Assembly (NCBI GenBank): GCA_035489015.1
Contig: DATHKR010000210.1
Span: 146,145-210,144 of the forward strand
DNA length: 64,000 bases
Direction of reading: 5' to 3'
Source of the DNA: DATFRY01 sp035489015
GTDB taxonomy: Bacteria > Myxococcota_A > Polyangia > Haliangiales > Haliangiaceae
Made by a program: the position numbers and the translations under genes. Under the pieces are notes generated by a model. The model saw only the letters and a program-made list of their open reading frames with translations. It was not told the origin of the DNA and did not search any database. This document shows positions 21,684 through 35,980 of this stretch, piece by piece (within the stretch, counting starts at the first letter, position 1; the number at the start of each line of letters is the position of its first letter).

Positions 21684-23164
21684 CTAACCTCCCGTGAGCC
21701 CCAGCCAGAAGCCGGGCATGATGCCCATCTGCAGGACCAGGAGCGCGCAGGCGACCAGGGCGAAGGTCAGCGCGCCGGCGCGCAGCGGCCTGAACTCGCC
21801 GATCGGCTCGCGGAAGTACATCGCCATGACCAGGCGCAGGTAATAGAAGATGCTGAGCGCCGAGTTGAGCACGCCGACCACGACCAGCCAGAGCAGCTGG
21901 TTGTCCGGCGCCTGCATCGCCGCCTGAAACACGACGAACTTGCCGAAGAACCCCGAGGTCGGCGGGATGCCACCCAGCGAGAGCATGAAGACGGTCATGG
22001 CCAGCGCCTGGCCCGGGTGACGGCTGCCGAGGCCGGCCCAGTCGTCGACCAGCACCCGCTCTTGCTCGCGCGAGCCGATCCACACCAGCGCGGTGAAGGC
22101 GCCCAGCGTGGTGACCGAGTACGCCGCCAGGTAGTAGAGGATCGCCGAGTGGCCGGTGCCGGCCGGCTGCACGCCGAGCGCGACCAGGCCGACCAGGAGC
22201 ACGCCGGCGTGCGAGACCGAGGAGTACGCCAGCATGCGCTTGACGTTCTCCTGGCGCAGCGCGCCCAGGTTGCCGACCGTCATGGTGAGCGCGGCCAGCA
22301 CCGCGAAGATGCCGCCCCAGCCCATGCTGCCGAGCGGGAGGAAGTCTCCGCCCAGCCCGAGGGTGAAGACGCGCAGCGCGCCGGCAAAGGCCGCCGTCTT
22401 GACCACCGCCGCCATGTAGCCGGTCACCGGGGTCGCGGCGCCCTCGTAGGCATCCGGAGCCCACATGTGGAACGGCACGGCGGCGACCTTGAAGCCGAAC
22501 GCGATGATGAGGAGGACCGTGCCGATGACGACCAGCGGGTCCTGACCGCCGGTGCGCAGGCGCTCGGCGATGAGGGTGAGGTCGGTCGTGCCGGTCGCGC
22601 CGTAGATGAGAGCGATGCCGTACAGCAGGAAGGCGGTGGCAAAGGCGCCCATGAGGAAGTACTTCATGGCGCCCTCGGTGGCGCGGCGCGACCCGCGGCG
22701 CAGCGCCGTCAGCACGTAGACCGCGAGGGACATGGTCTCGATGCCGAGGAAGGTGGCGACCAGGTCGCCGGCCATCGCCATGATGACCATGCCGGATACG
22801 GCCAGGAGCAGCATCCCGTACGACTCGCCGCTCTCCCACTGGTACTCGACCTGGTGCTGCGGCGTGATGAGCGCGGTGAAGCCGGTGCCGGCGCACAGCA
22901 GCGCGGACAGGAACATCGACGAGCGGTCGGCGATCAGCATGCCGCCGAACATCGAGACGCTCTGGCCGGGGGCGAGCGAGCGGAAGATCGCGATGGACGC
23001 CAGGGCCGCCCCGGCGCAGCCAGCGACGGTGAGCGGCATCAGCCAGGCACGCCGGCCGCCGCCGGCGAACGACTCCGCGACGATGACGAACATCGCCCAC
23101 AGCGCCAGCACCGTGAGCGGCGCCATGTAGAGCAGGTCGGACGGGTTGAGCGCGTTGGCGACGT

Positions 23165-23168
<4 letters not shown>
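21684..23168 (-). CDS. nuoN: NADH-quinone oxidoreductase subunit N
   Basis: 494 residues, about 14 transmembrane helices; one of the three antiporter-like proton-pumping subunits of complex I. The proton_antipo_M core is recognisable: EYQWESGESYGMLLLAVSGM, the conserved Glu in IETMSLAVYVL, the Lys in YFLMGAFATAFLLYGIALIY and PFHMWAPDAYEGA, and NVKRMLAYSSVSHAG. No extension beyond normal family length. The GTG start overlaps the nuoM stop (GTGA), and the gene is followed by malQ. Confidence 0.96.
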
Positions 23169-27432
<4,264 letters not shown>

Positions 27433-27452
27433 CGCGGGCTCGACCTCTCGCG

Positions 27453-27782
27453 CTAGTGCTTGAGCAGGGTCAAGCGGTCGATGTCGGCGTGGTGGCGGGT
27501 GCGAAATAGCGCCACCACGATGGCCAGCCCGACCGCGGCCTCGGCCGCCGCCACCGCGATGACGATGAAGGCAAGCGCGTGTCCCTCGAGCCCGGCCGCG
27601 CCGCCGTGGTAGCGGGCAAAGGCCAGGACGGTCAGGTTGGCCGCGTTCAGCATGAGCTCGATCGACATCATCACGATGAGCGCGTTGCGCCGCATGAGGA
27701 CGCCGACGGTGCCGATGGCGAACACGACCGCGGCCAGGATGAGGAAGTGGCTGACGGTGAGCTTGTAGAAGATGTCGTTCAT
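27453..27782 (-). CDS. nuoK: NADH-quinone oxidoreductase subunit K
   Basis: 109 residues with three helices, normal length. The two membrane glutamates of the proton path are present (MSIELMLNAANLTVL and AAAEAAVGLAIVVALFR). It sits between nuoJ and nuoL; the ATG overlaps the nuoJ stop (ATGA). It forms part of the E-channel/hydrophilic axis next to NuoJ and NuoN. Confidence 0.97.
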   Translation of the reverse strand: MNDIFYKLTVSHFLILAAVVFAIGTVGVLMRRNALIVMMSIELMLNAANLTVLAFARYHGGAAGLEGHALAFIVIAVAAAEAAVGLAIVVALFRTRHHADIDRLTLLKH

Positions 27783-28683
27783 GCCTTGGCCCCCGGACCG
27801 TTGTCCTGGCTCGCGGCCGCCTCGTCAGGGTCCTCGCGGTGTTGCGGGCGGGACAGCGCGATGCCGCCCACGACGGCGACCAGCAGCACCAGCGACACCG
27901 CCTCGAACGGGAACAGATACTCGCGGAAGAGCGCCTTGCCGACCGAGCGGGTCGATCCCCAGTCGTCGTCGCGCGGCGGCCGCTGGCCGGGCACCTCGAG
28001 CACACCCGCCGCGATCGGAGCGTCGCCGTGGGGTCGCGGCCCGGCCACCACCGCGTGGGGCAGGTCCTTCACCGACCAGAGGACGCCGCTGATCCGCACC
28101 AGCAGGTAGAGGATCGCCAGGCCGGCCAGCGCCTTTCCGAGCAGACCCTGGAGCGCCCACGGCTCGTCCTCGGGGCGGTTCAGGATCATGACCACGAACA
28201 CGAACAGCACCATGATGGCGCCGGCGTAGACCAGGACCTGGATGACGGCCAGGAAGTGGGCGTAGAGCATGGCGTAGAGCGCTGCCAGCGCGAAGAAGGT
28301 GCCCACCATGCCCATGACCGCGGCGATGAGGTTTCGCCGGGTGATGACGAACAGCGATCCGCCGACCGTGGTCAGCGCCAGCAGCCAGAACAGGAACGCG
28401 GCCCCGCGCCCGTTCTCGAACCCCTCGGACGGCTTCGCCTCGCCGTGGCCCGGCTCGGCCCGGCCCGCCGCCCGATCGGCCGCGCCGACCGTCTCGCGCA
28501 TCGAAGCTGCCCTCGGCGTCGCCCTCGGCGCCGCCGGCCGCTCGCGCGCGGGCGCCGCCTCCGGAGCCGGTCGCCCGGCCTCCGGCGTGGACTGGGCGTG
28601 AGCCGGCGCGGAGACGCCGATCCCGACCACGACGACCAGCGCGGCGATCAGCCCCAAGCCGCCCCGCCGCGATCCCGCCCGCT

Positions 28684-28687
<4 letters not shown>
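27779..28687 (-). CDS. nuoJ: NADH-quinone oxidoreductase subunit J with N-terminal signal peptide and linker
   Basis: 302 residues from the GTG at 28687. The C-terminal 230 residues are a normal NuoJ/ND6 with five helices (LALTTVGGSLFVITRRNLIA; AVIQVLVYAGAIMVLFVFVV). Before them lies a textbook Sec signal peptide: KRAGSRR, then the hydrophobic GLGLIAALVVVVGIGVS, and an APAHA-Q cleavage site. A disordered Pro/Ala/Arg/Glu-rich linker of about 65 residues follows. The GTG overlaps the nuoF stop (GTGA), the same arrangement as several other junctions in this operon, which supports this start. An ATG at 28501 (MRETVGAAD) would give a conventional-looking protein but would leave 183 bp unexplained. 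NuoJ has its N-terminus outside in known structures, so the linker would be periplasmic. Confidence 0.9.
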
Positions 28688-30066
<1,379 letters not shown>

Positions 30067-30564
30067 CTAGACCACCTCCGACTCCGGGTGCGGCTCGGCC
30101 TTGAGCTCGGCCACGATCCCGGCGACCTGCTCCGGCGTGACGTCGAGGAAGTAGCGCGTGCCGCACACCACCGCCGGCGCGTTGGCGCAGGCGGCGATGC
30201 ACTCCTCCTCGACGAGGGTGAAGTCTGCGTTGGCCTGGCCCACGCGCAGTCCGAGCTGCTTCTCGAACGCGCCGAGGACGTCGTACGCGCCGCGCAGCAT
30301 GCACGAGATGTTGGTGCAGACCCGCAGCGTGTTGGTGCCGCCGGCGGTGCGCCGGAACATGGTGTAGAAGGTGGCCACCCCGTAGACGTGGGCGTACGAC
30401 AGCTCCAGCGTCTCGGCGACCAGGCGGAGGACGTCGTCGCGCAGGTCGCCGTGCTCCTTCTGGGCCAGGTGGAGGGCGGCCAGGACGACCGGCTGCGAGC
30501 TGGGATAGCGCTGGCGCAGGGCGTCGAGCTTCTGCTTCGCTTGGGCGGAGAATTGAGGTGTCAC
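30067..30564 (-). CDS. nuoE: NADH-quinone oxidoreductase subunit E
   Basis: 165 residues; the 24-kDa thioredoxin-like [2Fe-2S] subunit that pairs with NuoF. The four cluster cysteines are in RVCTNISCML and EEECIAACANAP. Start: GTG at 30564 (VTPQFSAQAKQKLDALR); a second GTG three codons upstream (VPLVTPQ) is equally possible. It is the first gene of the nuo operon, 20-30 nt downstream of the predicted transcription start. nuoABCD and nuoGHI are not in the window. Confidence 0.95.
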   Translation of the reverse strand: MTPQFSAQAKQKLDALRQRYPSSQPVVLAALHLAQKEHGDLRDDVLRLVAETLELSYAHVYGVATFYTMFRRTAGGTNTLRVCTNISCMLRGAYDVLGAFEKQLGLRVGQANADFTLVEEECIAACANAPAVVCGTRYFLDVTPEQVAGIVAELKAEPHPESEVV

Positions 30565-30596
30565 GAGTGGCACTCTGCTCGATGCGGGGCGCGGGG

Positions 30597-30626
30597 AAAA
30601 TACGAGTGAAAGCGACGAGATGTCAA
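30597..30626 (-). promoter_or_regulatory. Near-consensus sigma-70 promoter of the nuo operon
   Basis: On the minus strand: TTGACA (30626-30621), an 18-bp spacer, TATTTT (30602-30597). Both hexamers stand out from the GC-rich surroundings, and the start site near 30590 lies about 26 nt before the nuoE GTG. The -35 hexamer overlaps the stop codon of the upstream HEAT-like lipoprotein gene. Confidence 0.75.
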
Positions 30627-31024
30627 GGCAGCGACCCAGCTTCCAGGGCGCGCGCCCCGGCCTTTGCCTCGCTTCTGACGTCCGGGTCGGGATCGCGCTC
30701 GGCGAGAAGCGCGAGGATCGGCGTGGCGGCGCGATCGCCGACCCGCGTGAGGACGCGGACCAGGCGGCGCCGGCCCGATGACTCGGCGTCGTAGAGGCCG
30801 GTCTCCACATAGAGGATGGCGGGCGCGCCGGCCGCGACCAGCGCGTCCTCGGCGGCGTCGGCCGTCGGGCCGGGTTCACCAAGGACGAGGTCGACCAGGC
30901 CCGCGAGTCGGCGCTCGTCTCGATCGGAACAGGACTCGGTCGCGCACGCGGACGCAGCGACCAGCCAGGCGAGCGGGATCAGGGCGGCGCGCCGCTGCGC
31001 CGCGAGGCGGATGCCGCGCTTCAT
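30623..31024 (-). CDS. Small HEAT-repeat-like lipoprotein
   Basis: 133 residues. The N-terminus (MKRGIRLAAQRRAALIPLAW, then LVAASAC) is a lipoprotein-type signal with a probable lipidated Cys27; a twin-arginine pair also precedes the hydrophobic core. The mature part reads as two to three alpha-helical hairpins resembling HEAT repeats (LVDLVLGEPGPTADAAEDAL, RRRLVRVLTRVGDRAATPIL, DPDVRSEAKAGARALEAGS). The ATG at 31024 is preferred to a GTG three codons upstream. It is divergent from the acyltransferase gene (51-bp gap) and lies just upstream of the nuo promoter. Function unknown; such repeats usually mediate protein contacts. Confidence 0.75.
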   Translation of the reverse strand: MKRGIRLAAQRRAALIPLAWLVAASACATESCSDRDERRLAGLVDLVLGEPGPTADAAEDALVAAGAPAILYVETGLYDAESSGRRRLVRVLTRVGDRAATPILALLAERDPDPDVRSEAKAGARALEAGSLP

Positions 31025-31075
31025 CGCGCGCACACGCTACCACGGCTGCGTTTGGCCCTGTGGTATGACCGGCCG

Positions 31076-31960
31076 GTGAGTGACGAGCCGAAGAGCCAGG
31101 AAGGGCTCACTCGCGCGGAGCGCGCCACGCTTGCCCTCAACCGGTTCCTCAACGAGCAACCGCTCGCCAAGCGACTGCAGCAGGCCTGGCTGACCAACGT
31201 CAACCAGACCCTGGTTCGCCACGTGATCGGGCGGCGCGTGTTCGCCGAGAACATCGAGTGGCTGCTCGAGCCTCCCTCGAACCGCGGCGTGGTGCTCTGC
31301 CTCAACCACCGGAGCTACTTCGACGCGTACATCACGATGTTCGCGGTGTACGAGCGCGGCGCGGTGTGGCCGCGCAAGATGTACTTTCCGGTCCGCTCGA
31401 ACTTCTTCTACGAGAGCCCGGCCGGCGCGGTGGTGAACCTGCTCATGGGCGGGGGCGTCCTCTATCCGCCCATCTTCCGCGACAACAGCAAGGCCGAGCT
31501 CAACCGGGACGCGCTGCGCCGGATGGTCGGGTTCCTCGACGAGCCCGGCTCGCTCATCGGGCTCCACCCGGAGGGGACCCGCAACAAGGGCGACGACCCG
31601 TACACGCTCCTGCCGGCCCAGCCGGGCATCGGGCAGATCGTGCTGCAGGGTCACCCGCTGGTGGTGCCAGCGTTCATCAACGGGCTGTCGAACAGCTACG
31701 TCGAGGACATCACGTCCACGTTCCGGCGCGACATCCGCCGCGACAACCCGGTCATCATCGTGTTCGGCGATGCGCTCGACTACACCGATCTGTCGGCGCA
31801 GAAGCCGCGCGCCGCGCTCTACAAGAAGATGTCCGATCGCATCCGCGACCGGATCGTCGAGCTCGGCGCGCGCGAGAAGGTCCTGCGCGCGAAGTGCGCC
31901 AGCGGGGAGATCGCCACCGATCATCCCGGCTGGGTCACCAACCCACCGCTTCGCGAGTAG
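31076..31960 (+). CDS. PlsC-type lysophospholipid/glycerol-phosphate acyltransferase
   Basis: 294 residues. The four acyltransferase blocks are present: NHRSYFD with the catalytic His78 and Asp83 (HX4D), the KMYFPVRSNFF substrate segment, HPEGTR with Glu166, and a VVPAFINGLSN block. The enzyme transfers an acyl chain to a (lyso)phosphate acceptor at the membrane. The start is GTG 31076 (VSDEPKSQEG); a TTG at 31052 would add eight residues. There is no predicted transmembrane segment at the N-terminus. The gene is divergent from the HEAT-like lipoprotein and ends before a strong bidirectional terminator. The exact acyl acceptor cannot be read. Confidence 0.88.
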   Translation: MSDEPKSQEGLTRAERATLALNRFLNEQPLAKRLQQAWLTNVNQTLVRHVIGRRVFAENIEWLLEPPSNRGVVLCLNHRSYFDAYITMFAVYERGAVWPRKMYFPVRSNFFYESPAGAVVNLLMGGGVLYPPIFRDNSKAELNRDALRRMVGFLDEPGSLIGLHPEGTRNKGDDPYTLLPAQPGIGQIVLQGHPLVVPAFINGLSNSYVEDITSTFRRDIRRDNPVIIVFGDALDYTDLSAQKPRAALYKKMSDRIRDRIVELGAREKVLRAKCASGEIATDHPGWVTNPPLRE

Positions 31961-31964
31961 CTGG

Positions 31965-31994
31965 GAGTCTCTCCGCGCCTCCGCGGAGAGACTC
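31965..31994. terminator. Strong bidirectional terminator hairpin
   Basis: A perfect 13-bp stem, GAGTCTCTCCGCG (31965-31977) with CGCGGAGAGACTC (31982-31994), and a CCTC tetraloop. It lies between the convergent acyltransferase (stop 31960) and lipoprotein (stop 32009) genes. This is the longest perfect hairpin found at a gene end in the window. Confidence 0.8.
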
Positions 31995-32008
31995 GATCGA
32001 TCAGCAGC

Positions 32009-32716
32009 TCACTTGGGGGGCTTGGTCGGGGCCGGAGCCGCCGGGGCGGGCTGGGCCGGAGCCGGCTGAGCCTGACCCGACGGCTGGGCCTGACCCGAGG
32101 GCTGGGCCGGCGCCTGGCCCGCCGGAGGCGGCGCCTGCTGCGCCGTCTTGCCCGACAGGAAGATGGCGCCGATCAGCGCGAGCGCCGTGCGACGAGCGTC
32201 GGCGTCGGCCGCGCCCTCAACCTTGAGCGACTTCTCCGGCGGCGCGCCGGGGACGGCGATGGTGCCGTCGGCCGCCATGGTCAGCTTCACCTCGCCGCCC
32301 GCGGTGATCGCGGTCAGCGTATCTCCCGCGACCGTGACCGGGATGACCTGGTTGGTGCGGAGGTTCTTCATCGTGCCGTCCGGCTCGACGCGCGCGACGG
32401 TCTGGCCCTTGAAGGAGATGGTGCCGTCGGCGGTGACCGACGGGCCCTCCGACCACGCGCCGCCGGCGCCGGCGACCTCGGTCTTGCCATCCGCATGGAT
32501 CTTGAAGATCGGGGTGGTGCCCTCGGCGATGGTCATCTCGGAGAACTTGAGGTGCGGGGGACCCGCCGCCTCTGCCGGAGCCGCCGGAGTCTGGGCGGCC
32601 GCCGGGTCGCTGGTTGCGGCCGGAGCCGTCTCCGCATCCTTGCTGCTGCCGCCGCAGGCGAGAGAGAGGCCGAGGGTGGCGAGGCCGAACGCGAGGCCGT
32701 GAAGGGTTTGTCTCAT
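32009..32716 (-). CDS. Lipoprotein of unknown function
   Basis: 235 residues. The signal peptide ends in a lipobox with Cys21 (GLSLAC followed by GG). A disordered Ala/Pro/Glu linker precedes a middle domain of repeated beta hairpins (about 60-165: HLKFSEMTIAEGTTPIFKIH, SVTADGTISFKGQTVARVEP, EVKLTMAADGTIAVPGAP) in which ADGT recurs several times. The last 40 residues are Pro/Ala/Gln-rich repeats (QPSGQAQPSGQAQPAPAQPA). An AAGGAG ribosome binding site lies 10 nt before the ATG. It is in a minus-strand block with the dus/Fis-like genes but 184 bp downstream. No enzyme motif seen. Confidence 0.78.
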   Translation of the reverse strand: MRQTLHGLAFGLATLGLSLACGGSSKDAETAPAATSDPAAAQTPAAPAEAAGPPHLKFSEMTIAEGTTPIFKIHADGKTEVAGAGGAWSEGPSVTADGTISFKGQTVARVEPDGTMKNLRTNQVIPVTVAGDTLTAITAGGEVKLTMAADGTIAVPGAPPEKSLKVEGAADADARRTALALIGAIFLSGKTAQQAPPPAGQAPAQPSGQAQPSGQAQPAPAQPAPAAPAPTKPPK

Positions 32717-32900
32717 GGGATGTGTTCTCCTTTTACAGCGGAGGTGCCGCCCGGCCGAAAGGGCCGACAACCAGTGCGCGGCTCGTCCTCGATTTTTTTC
32801 TGATTTGCCGTGATCTGGGGGCAGATGTCGAGCGTCCCGCCGCGGAATTGACGACGCCGGACGCGGTACGTCCTCATTCAACGCCCGGCCGAAGGGGGGA

Positions 32901-34052
32901 TTACGGCTCGTTGCGGTGTGCGCGGCGAGTTGACCGCGGGTCAACTCGTGAGGCGTCTTGCTGAGCCAGCCCCGCGGCGCGCGCGGTGCGGCCGCCGGCC
33001 AGCCCGTGCTCGCTGAGCTTGCGCCGCAAGGTGTTGCGATTGAGGCCCAGGATCTCCGCGGCCTTCACCTGGTTTCCACCGGTGTGCTCCATCACCAGAT
33101 CGAGGAGCGGACGCTCGACGCGGGACAGCACGTCCTCGTGCACACCGACGACCGGGTAGCCGTCGATCTGGCGCAGGAAGGCGGCCAGCTTGCAGCGCAC
33201 CATGTCCTCGAGCGACATCTGCTCGATCGGCACGCGCTCGGCGAGGAGCGGCAGCGCGGCGTCCACGTCGGCCGCCTGGATGTGGTTGGTGCGCACGTTG
33301 ACGACCAGGCGGCGCGCGATGCCCTTCAGCTCCGCCACGTTGCCCGGCCACGGATAGGCGACCATCCGGTCGTACGCGCGCGTGGACATGCTCACCTTGC
33401 CGCGCCCGATCTCGCGGGCGTACTGGCGGATGAGCTGGGTCGCGAGCGGGACGATGTCGGGCGCTCGCTCGCGCAGCGAAGGCACCCGGATGACGCTGCC
33501 TGACAGGCGCTCGAACAGGACGCGGTTGAAGATCTCGGCCGCCGCCGCCCGATCGAGGCCGGGATCACAGGTGGCCAGGACGCGCACGTCGTGGACCGGC
33601 GGGCCAACCATCGACGCGGACGACGAGGCGGACGACGCGGCGGGCGGGGTGGCCGGCGTCACCGTCGGTGGCGCGGGTGCGAGGTCGGCGCCGCGCGGTC
33701 CGCGCAGGAGGCGGCTCAGCTTGCGCTGGGCGGCGCGGGTCAGGTCGCAGATGTCCTTGATGAGCAGGCTGCCGCCGTGGGCCCGGCGGAACGCGCTGTC
33801 CGACGAGCCGCCGATCTCGTCGGCGAAGATCGCCTTGGGCGCGGCGCCGGGGCGCACCGTGACCAGCTCGCGCCCGCGCCGGCGGCTGCCGAGGTGGATG
33901 AGCCGCGCGATGAGCTCGCGCCCGCTGCCCGGCTCGCCCAGGATGAGGACCGGCTCGTCGTGGGCGGCGGCCTGCTCGATCTCGGTGGCGACCAGGCGCA
34001 TCGCCTCGCTCTCGATGACGAGGAGATCGCGCGGATTGGCTCGGCCCGGCAT
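32901..34052 (-). CDS. Fis-type DNA-binding regulator with degenerate sigma-54-activator AAA+ domain
   Basis: 383 residues. The layout is that of an NtrC-family central domain plus Fis helix-turn-helix, but key residues are lost. The Walker A region reads GEPGSGRE (39-46) with Arg45 in place of Lys. The GAFTGA loop that touches sigma-54 is replaced by an unrelated stretch. The Walker B position reads GGSLLIKD instead of GGTLFLDE. The VPSLRERAPDIVPLATQLIR block and the C-terminal Fis helix-turn-helix (NQVKAAEILGLNRNTLRRKL) are well kept. It therefore probably binds DNA without ATP-driven activation of sigma-54. It lies 21 bp after dus, echoing the dusB-fis order of gammaproteobacteria. A GTG nine bases upstream is an alternative start. 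Confidence 0.85.
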   Translation of the reverse strand: MPGRANPRDLLVIESEAMRLVATEIEQAAAHDEPVLILGEPGSGRELIARLIHLGSRRRGRELVTVRPGAAPKAIFADEIGGSSDSAFRRAHGGSLLIKDICDLTRAAQRKLSRLLRGPRGADLAPAPPTVTPATPPAASSASSSASMVGPPVHDVRVLATCDPGLDRAAAAEIFNRVLFERLSGSVIRVPSLRERAPDIVPLATQLIRQYAREIGRGKVSMSTRAYDRMVAYPWPGNVAELKGIARRLVVNVRTNHIQAADVDAALPLLAERVPIEQMSLEDMVRCKLAAFLRQIDGYPVVGVHEDVLSRVERPLLDLVMEHTGGNQVKAAEILGLNRNTLRRKLSEHGLAGGRTARAAGLAQQDASRVDPRSTRRAHRNEP

Positions 34053-34073
34053 GCGTTGCACCCGCGAGCGGGC

Positions 34074-35108
<1,035 letters not shown>

Positions 35109-35203
35109 CGAGGTCGCACCATACTCGCGGCCATCACGCTCGTCCAGATGCAAAGTCCTCGGTGCATGATCCGCGCCGGTTCGATCGACGAGCGTGCCGT
35201 TGA

Positions 35204-35224
35204 TGGAACATCGCGAGTGTTCCA
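35204..35224. promoter_or_regulatory. Perfect dyad upstream of dus (possible operator)
   Basis: TGGAACA (35204-35210), a 7-bp spacer TCGCGAG, TGTTCCA (35218-35224). The arms are perfect and the element is far less GC-rich than its surroundings. It sits about 96 bp upstream of the dus ATG in the 243-bp gap after mobA, where the dus-regulator promoter should be. No cognate protein can be named; the Fis-like product of the same operon is one candidate. Confidence 0.4.
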
Positions 35225-35351
35225 ATCGCGTGCGCCGCGGCTTGTACCACGCGCGGATCTGCGGTGTCTTCCCGTCGGTGGCGCGGTCAGCGTGGCGATC
35301 TGGTGGCGCGCGGCGCGGCAGTCGACGTCGACTCTCGGTGGTCGACAGAGA

Positions 35352-35975
35352 TCACGTCGCATCCGATGGGCTATTGACGTTCACGAACGATCGCAGGTCC
35401 GGATCGACCGTACGGAGCTCCTCTGCTTCGATCACTTCCACGATCAGACCGGCGGCGCGCGCGGCGTCGGGCAGCGCGCTCGCGCGGCGCTGACCGGCCG
35501 CCAGCTGGCGCTCGATGAGCGGCGCGCAGCGCGCCGAGTAGCAGGCGCACAGCGGCTGAGCGCGCCCGTCGGCCACCGGCAGCGCGAGGTCCGCGTGCGC
35601 GGCGCACGCGCGGTCCAGGATCAGCGCGATCACCCGCGGATCCACCGACGGCATGTCGCACGCCAGCGCGAACAGGAGCGCGCCGTCGGCCCACGCGAGC
35701 GCGGCGGCCAGCCCGGCCAGCGGGCCCTGCCCGCCCTCGCGGTCGCGGACCACCGCCAGGCCGCGCGCGGCGAACGGCGCGGCGGCGTCGTCCCCGGCGC
35801 CGGCGGCGACGACCGCGACCACGGCGCCGGGCGCGAACCGCGCGCCGAGCGCGTCGAGCTGGCGGTCGAGGATCGCCCGCCCGTCCACCTCGATGAGCGC
35901 CTTGTTGCGGCCGTGCATCCGGGTGGCGAGCCCGCCGGCCAGGATGGCGGCCCTGGGGTCGGAGGGGCGGAGCAC
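35352..35975 (-). CDS. mobA: Molybdenum cofactor guanylyltransferase
   Basis: 207 residues; attaches GMP to molybdopterin to make bis-MGD-type cofactor. The nucleotide-binding N-terminus AAILAGGLATRMHGRNKALI has the GG-x-x-x-RM-x-G-x-x-K signature, followed by the conserved EGGQGPLAGLAAAL and the metal-site ACDMPSVDP. The C-terminus ends in a short FVNVNSPSD motif usual for MobA. The GTG start lies 5 nt after the stop of the upstream M24 gene, so the two are coupled. It may serve molybdoenzymes encoded elsewhere; none is in this window. Confidence 0.92.
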   Translation of the reverse strand: MLRPSDPRAAILAGGLATRMHGRNKALIEVDGRAILDRQLDALGARFAPGAVVAVVAAGAGDDAAAPFAARGLAVVRDREGGQGPLAGLAAALAWADGALLFALACDMPSVDPRVIALILDRACAAHADLALPVADGRAQPLCACYSARCAPLIERQLAAGQRRASALPDAARAAGLIVEVIEAEELRTVDPDLRSFVNVNSPSDAT

Positions 35976-35980
35976 CGCGG

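Noticed and set aside
35109..35225. Longer N-terminus for the dus gene starting at 35225.
   Set aside because: The added 39 residues are unlike Dus proteins and the frame would overlap the dyad at 35204-35224; ATG 35108 matches the family start.
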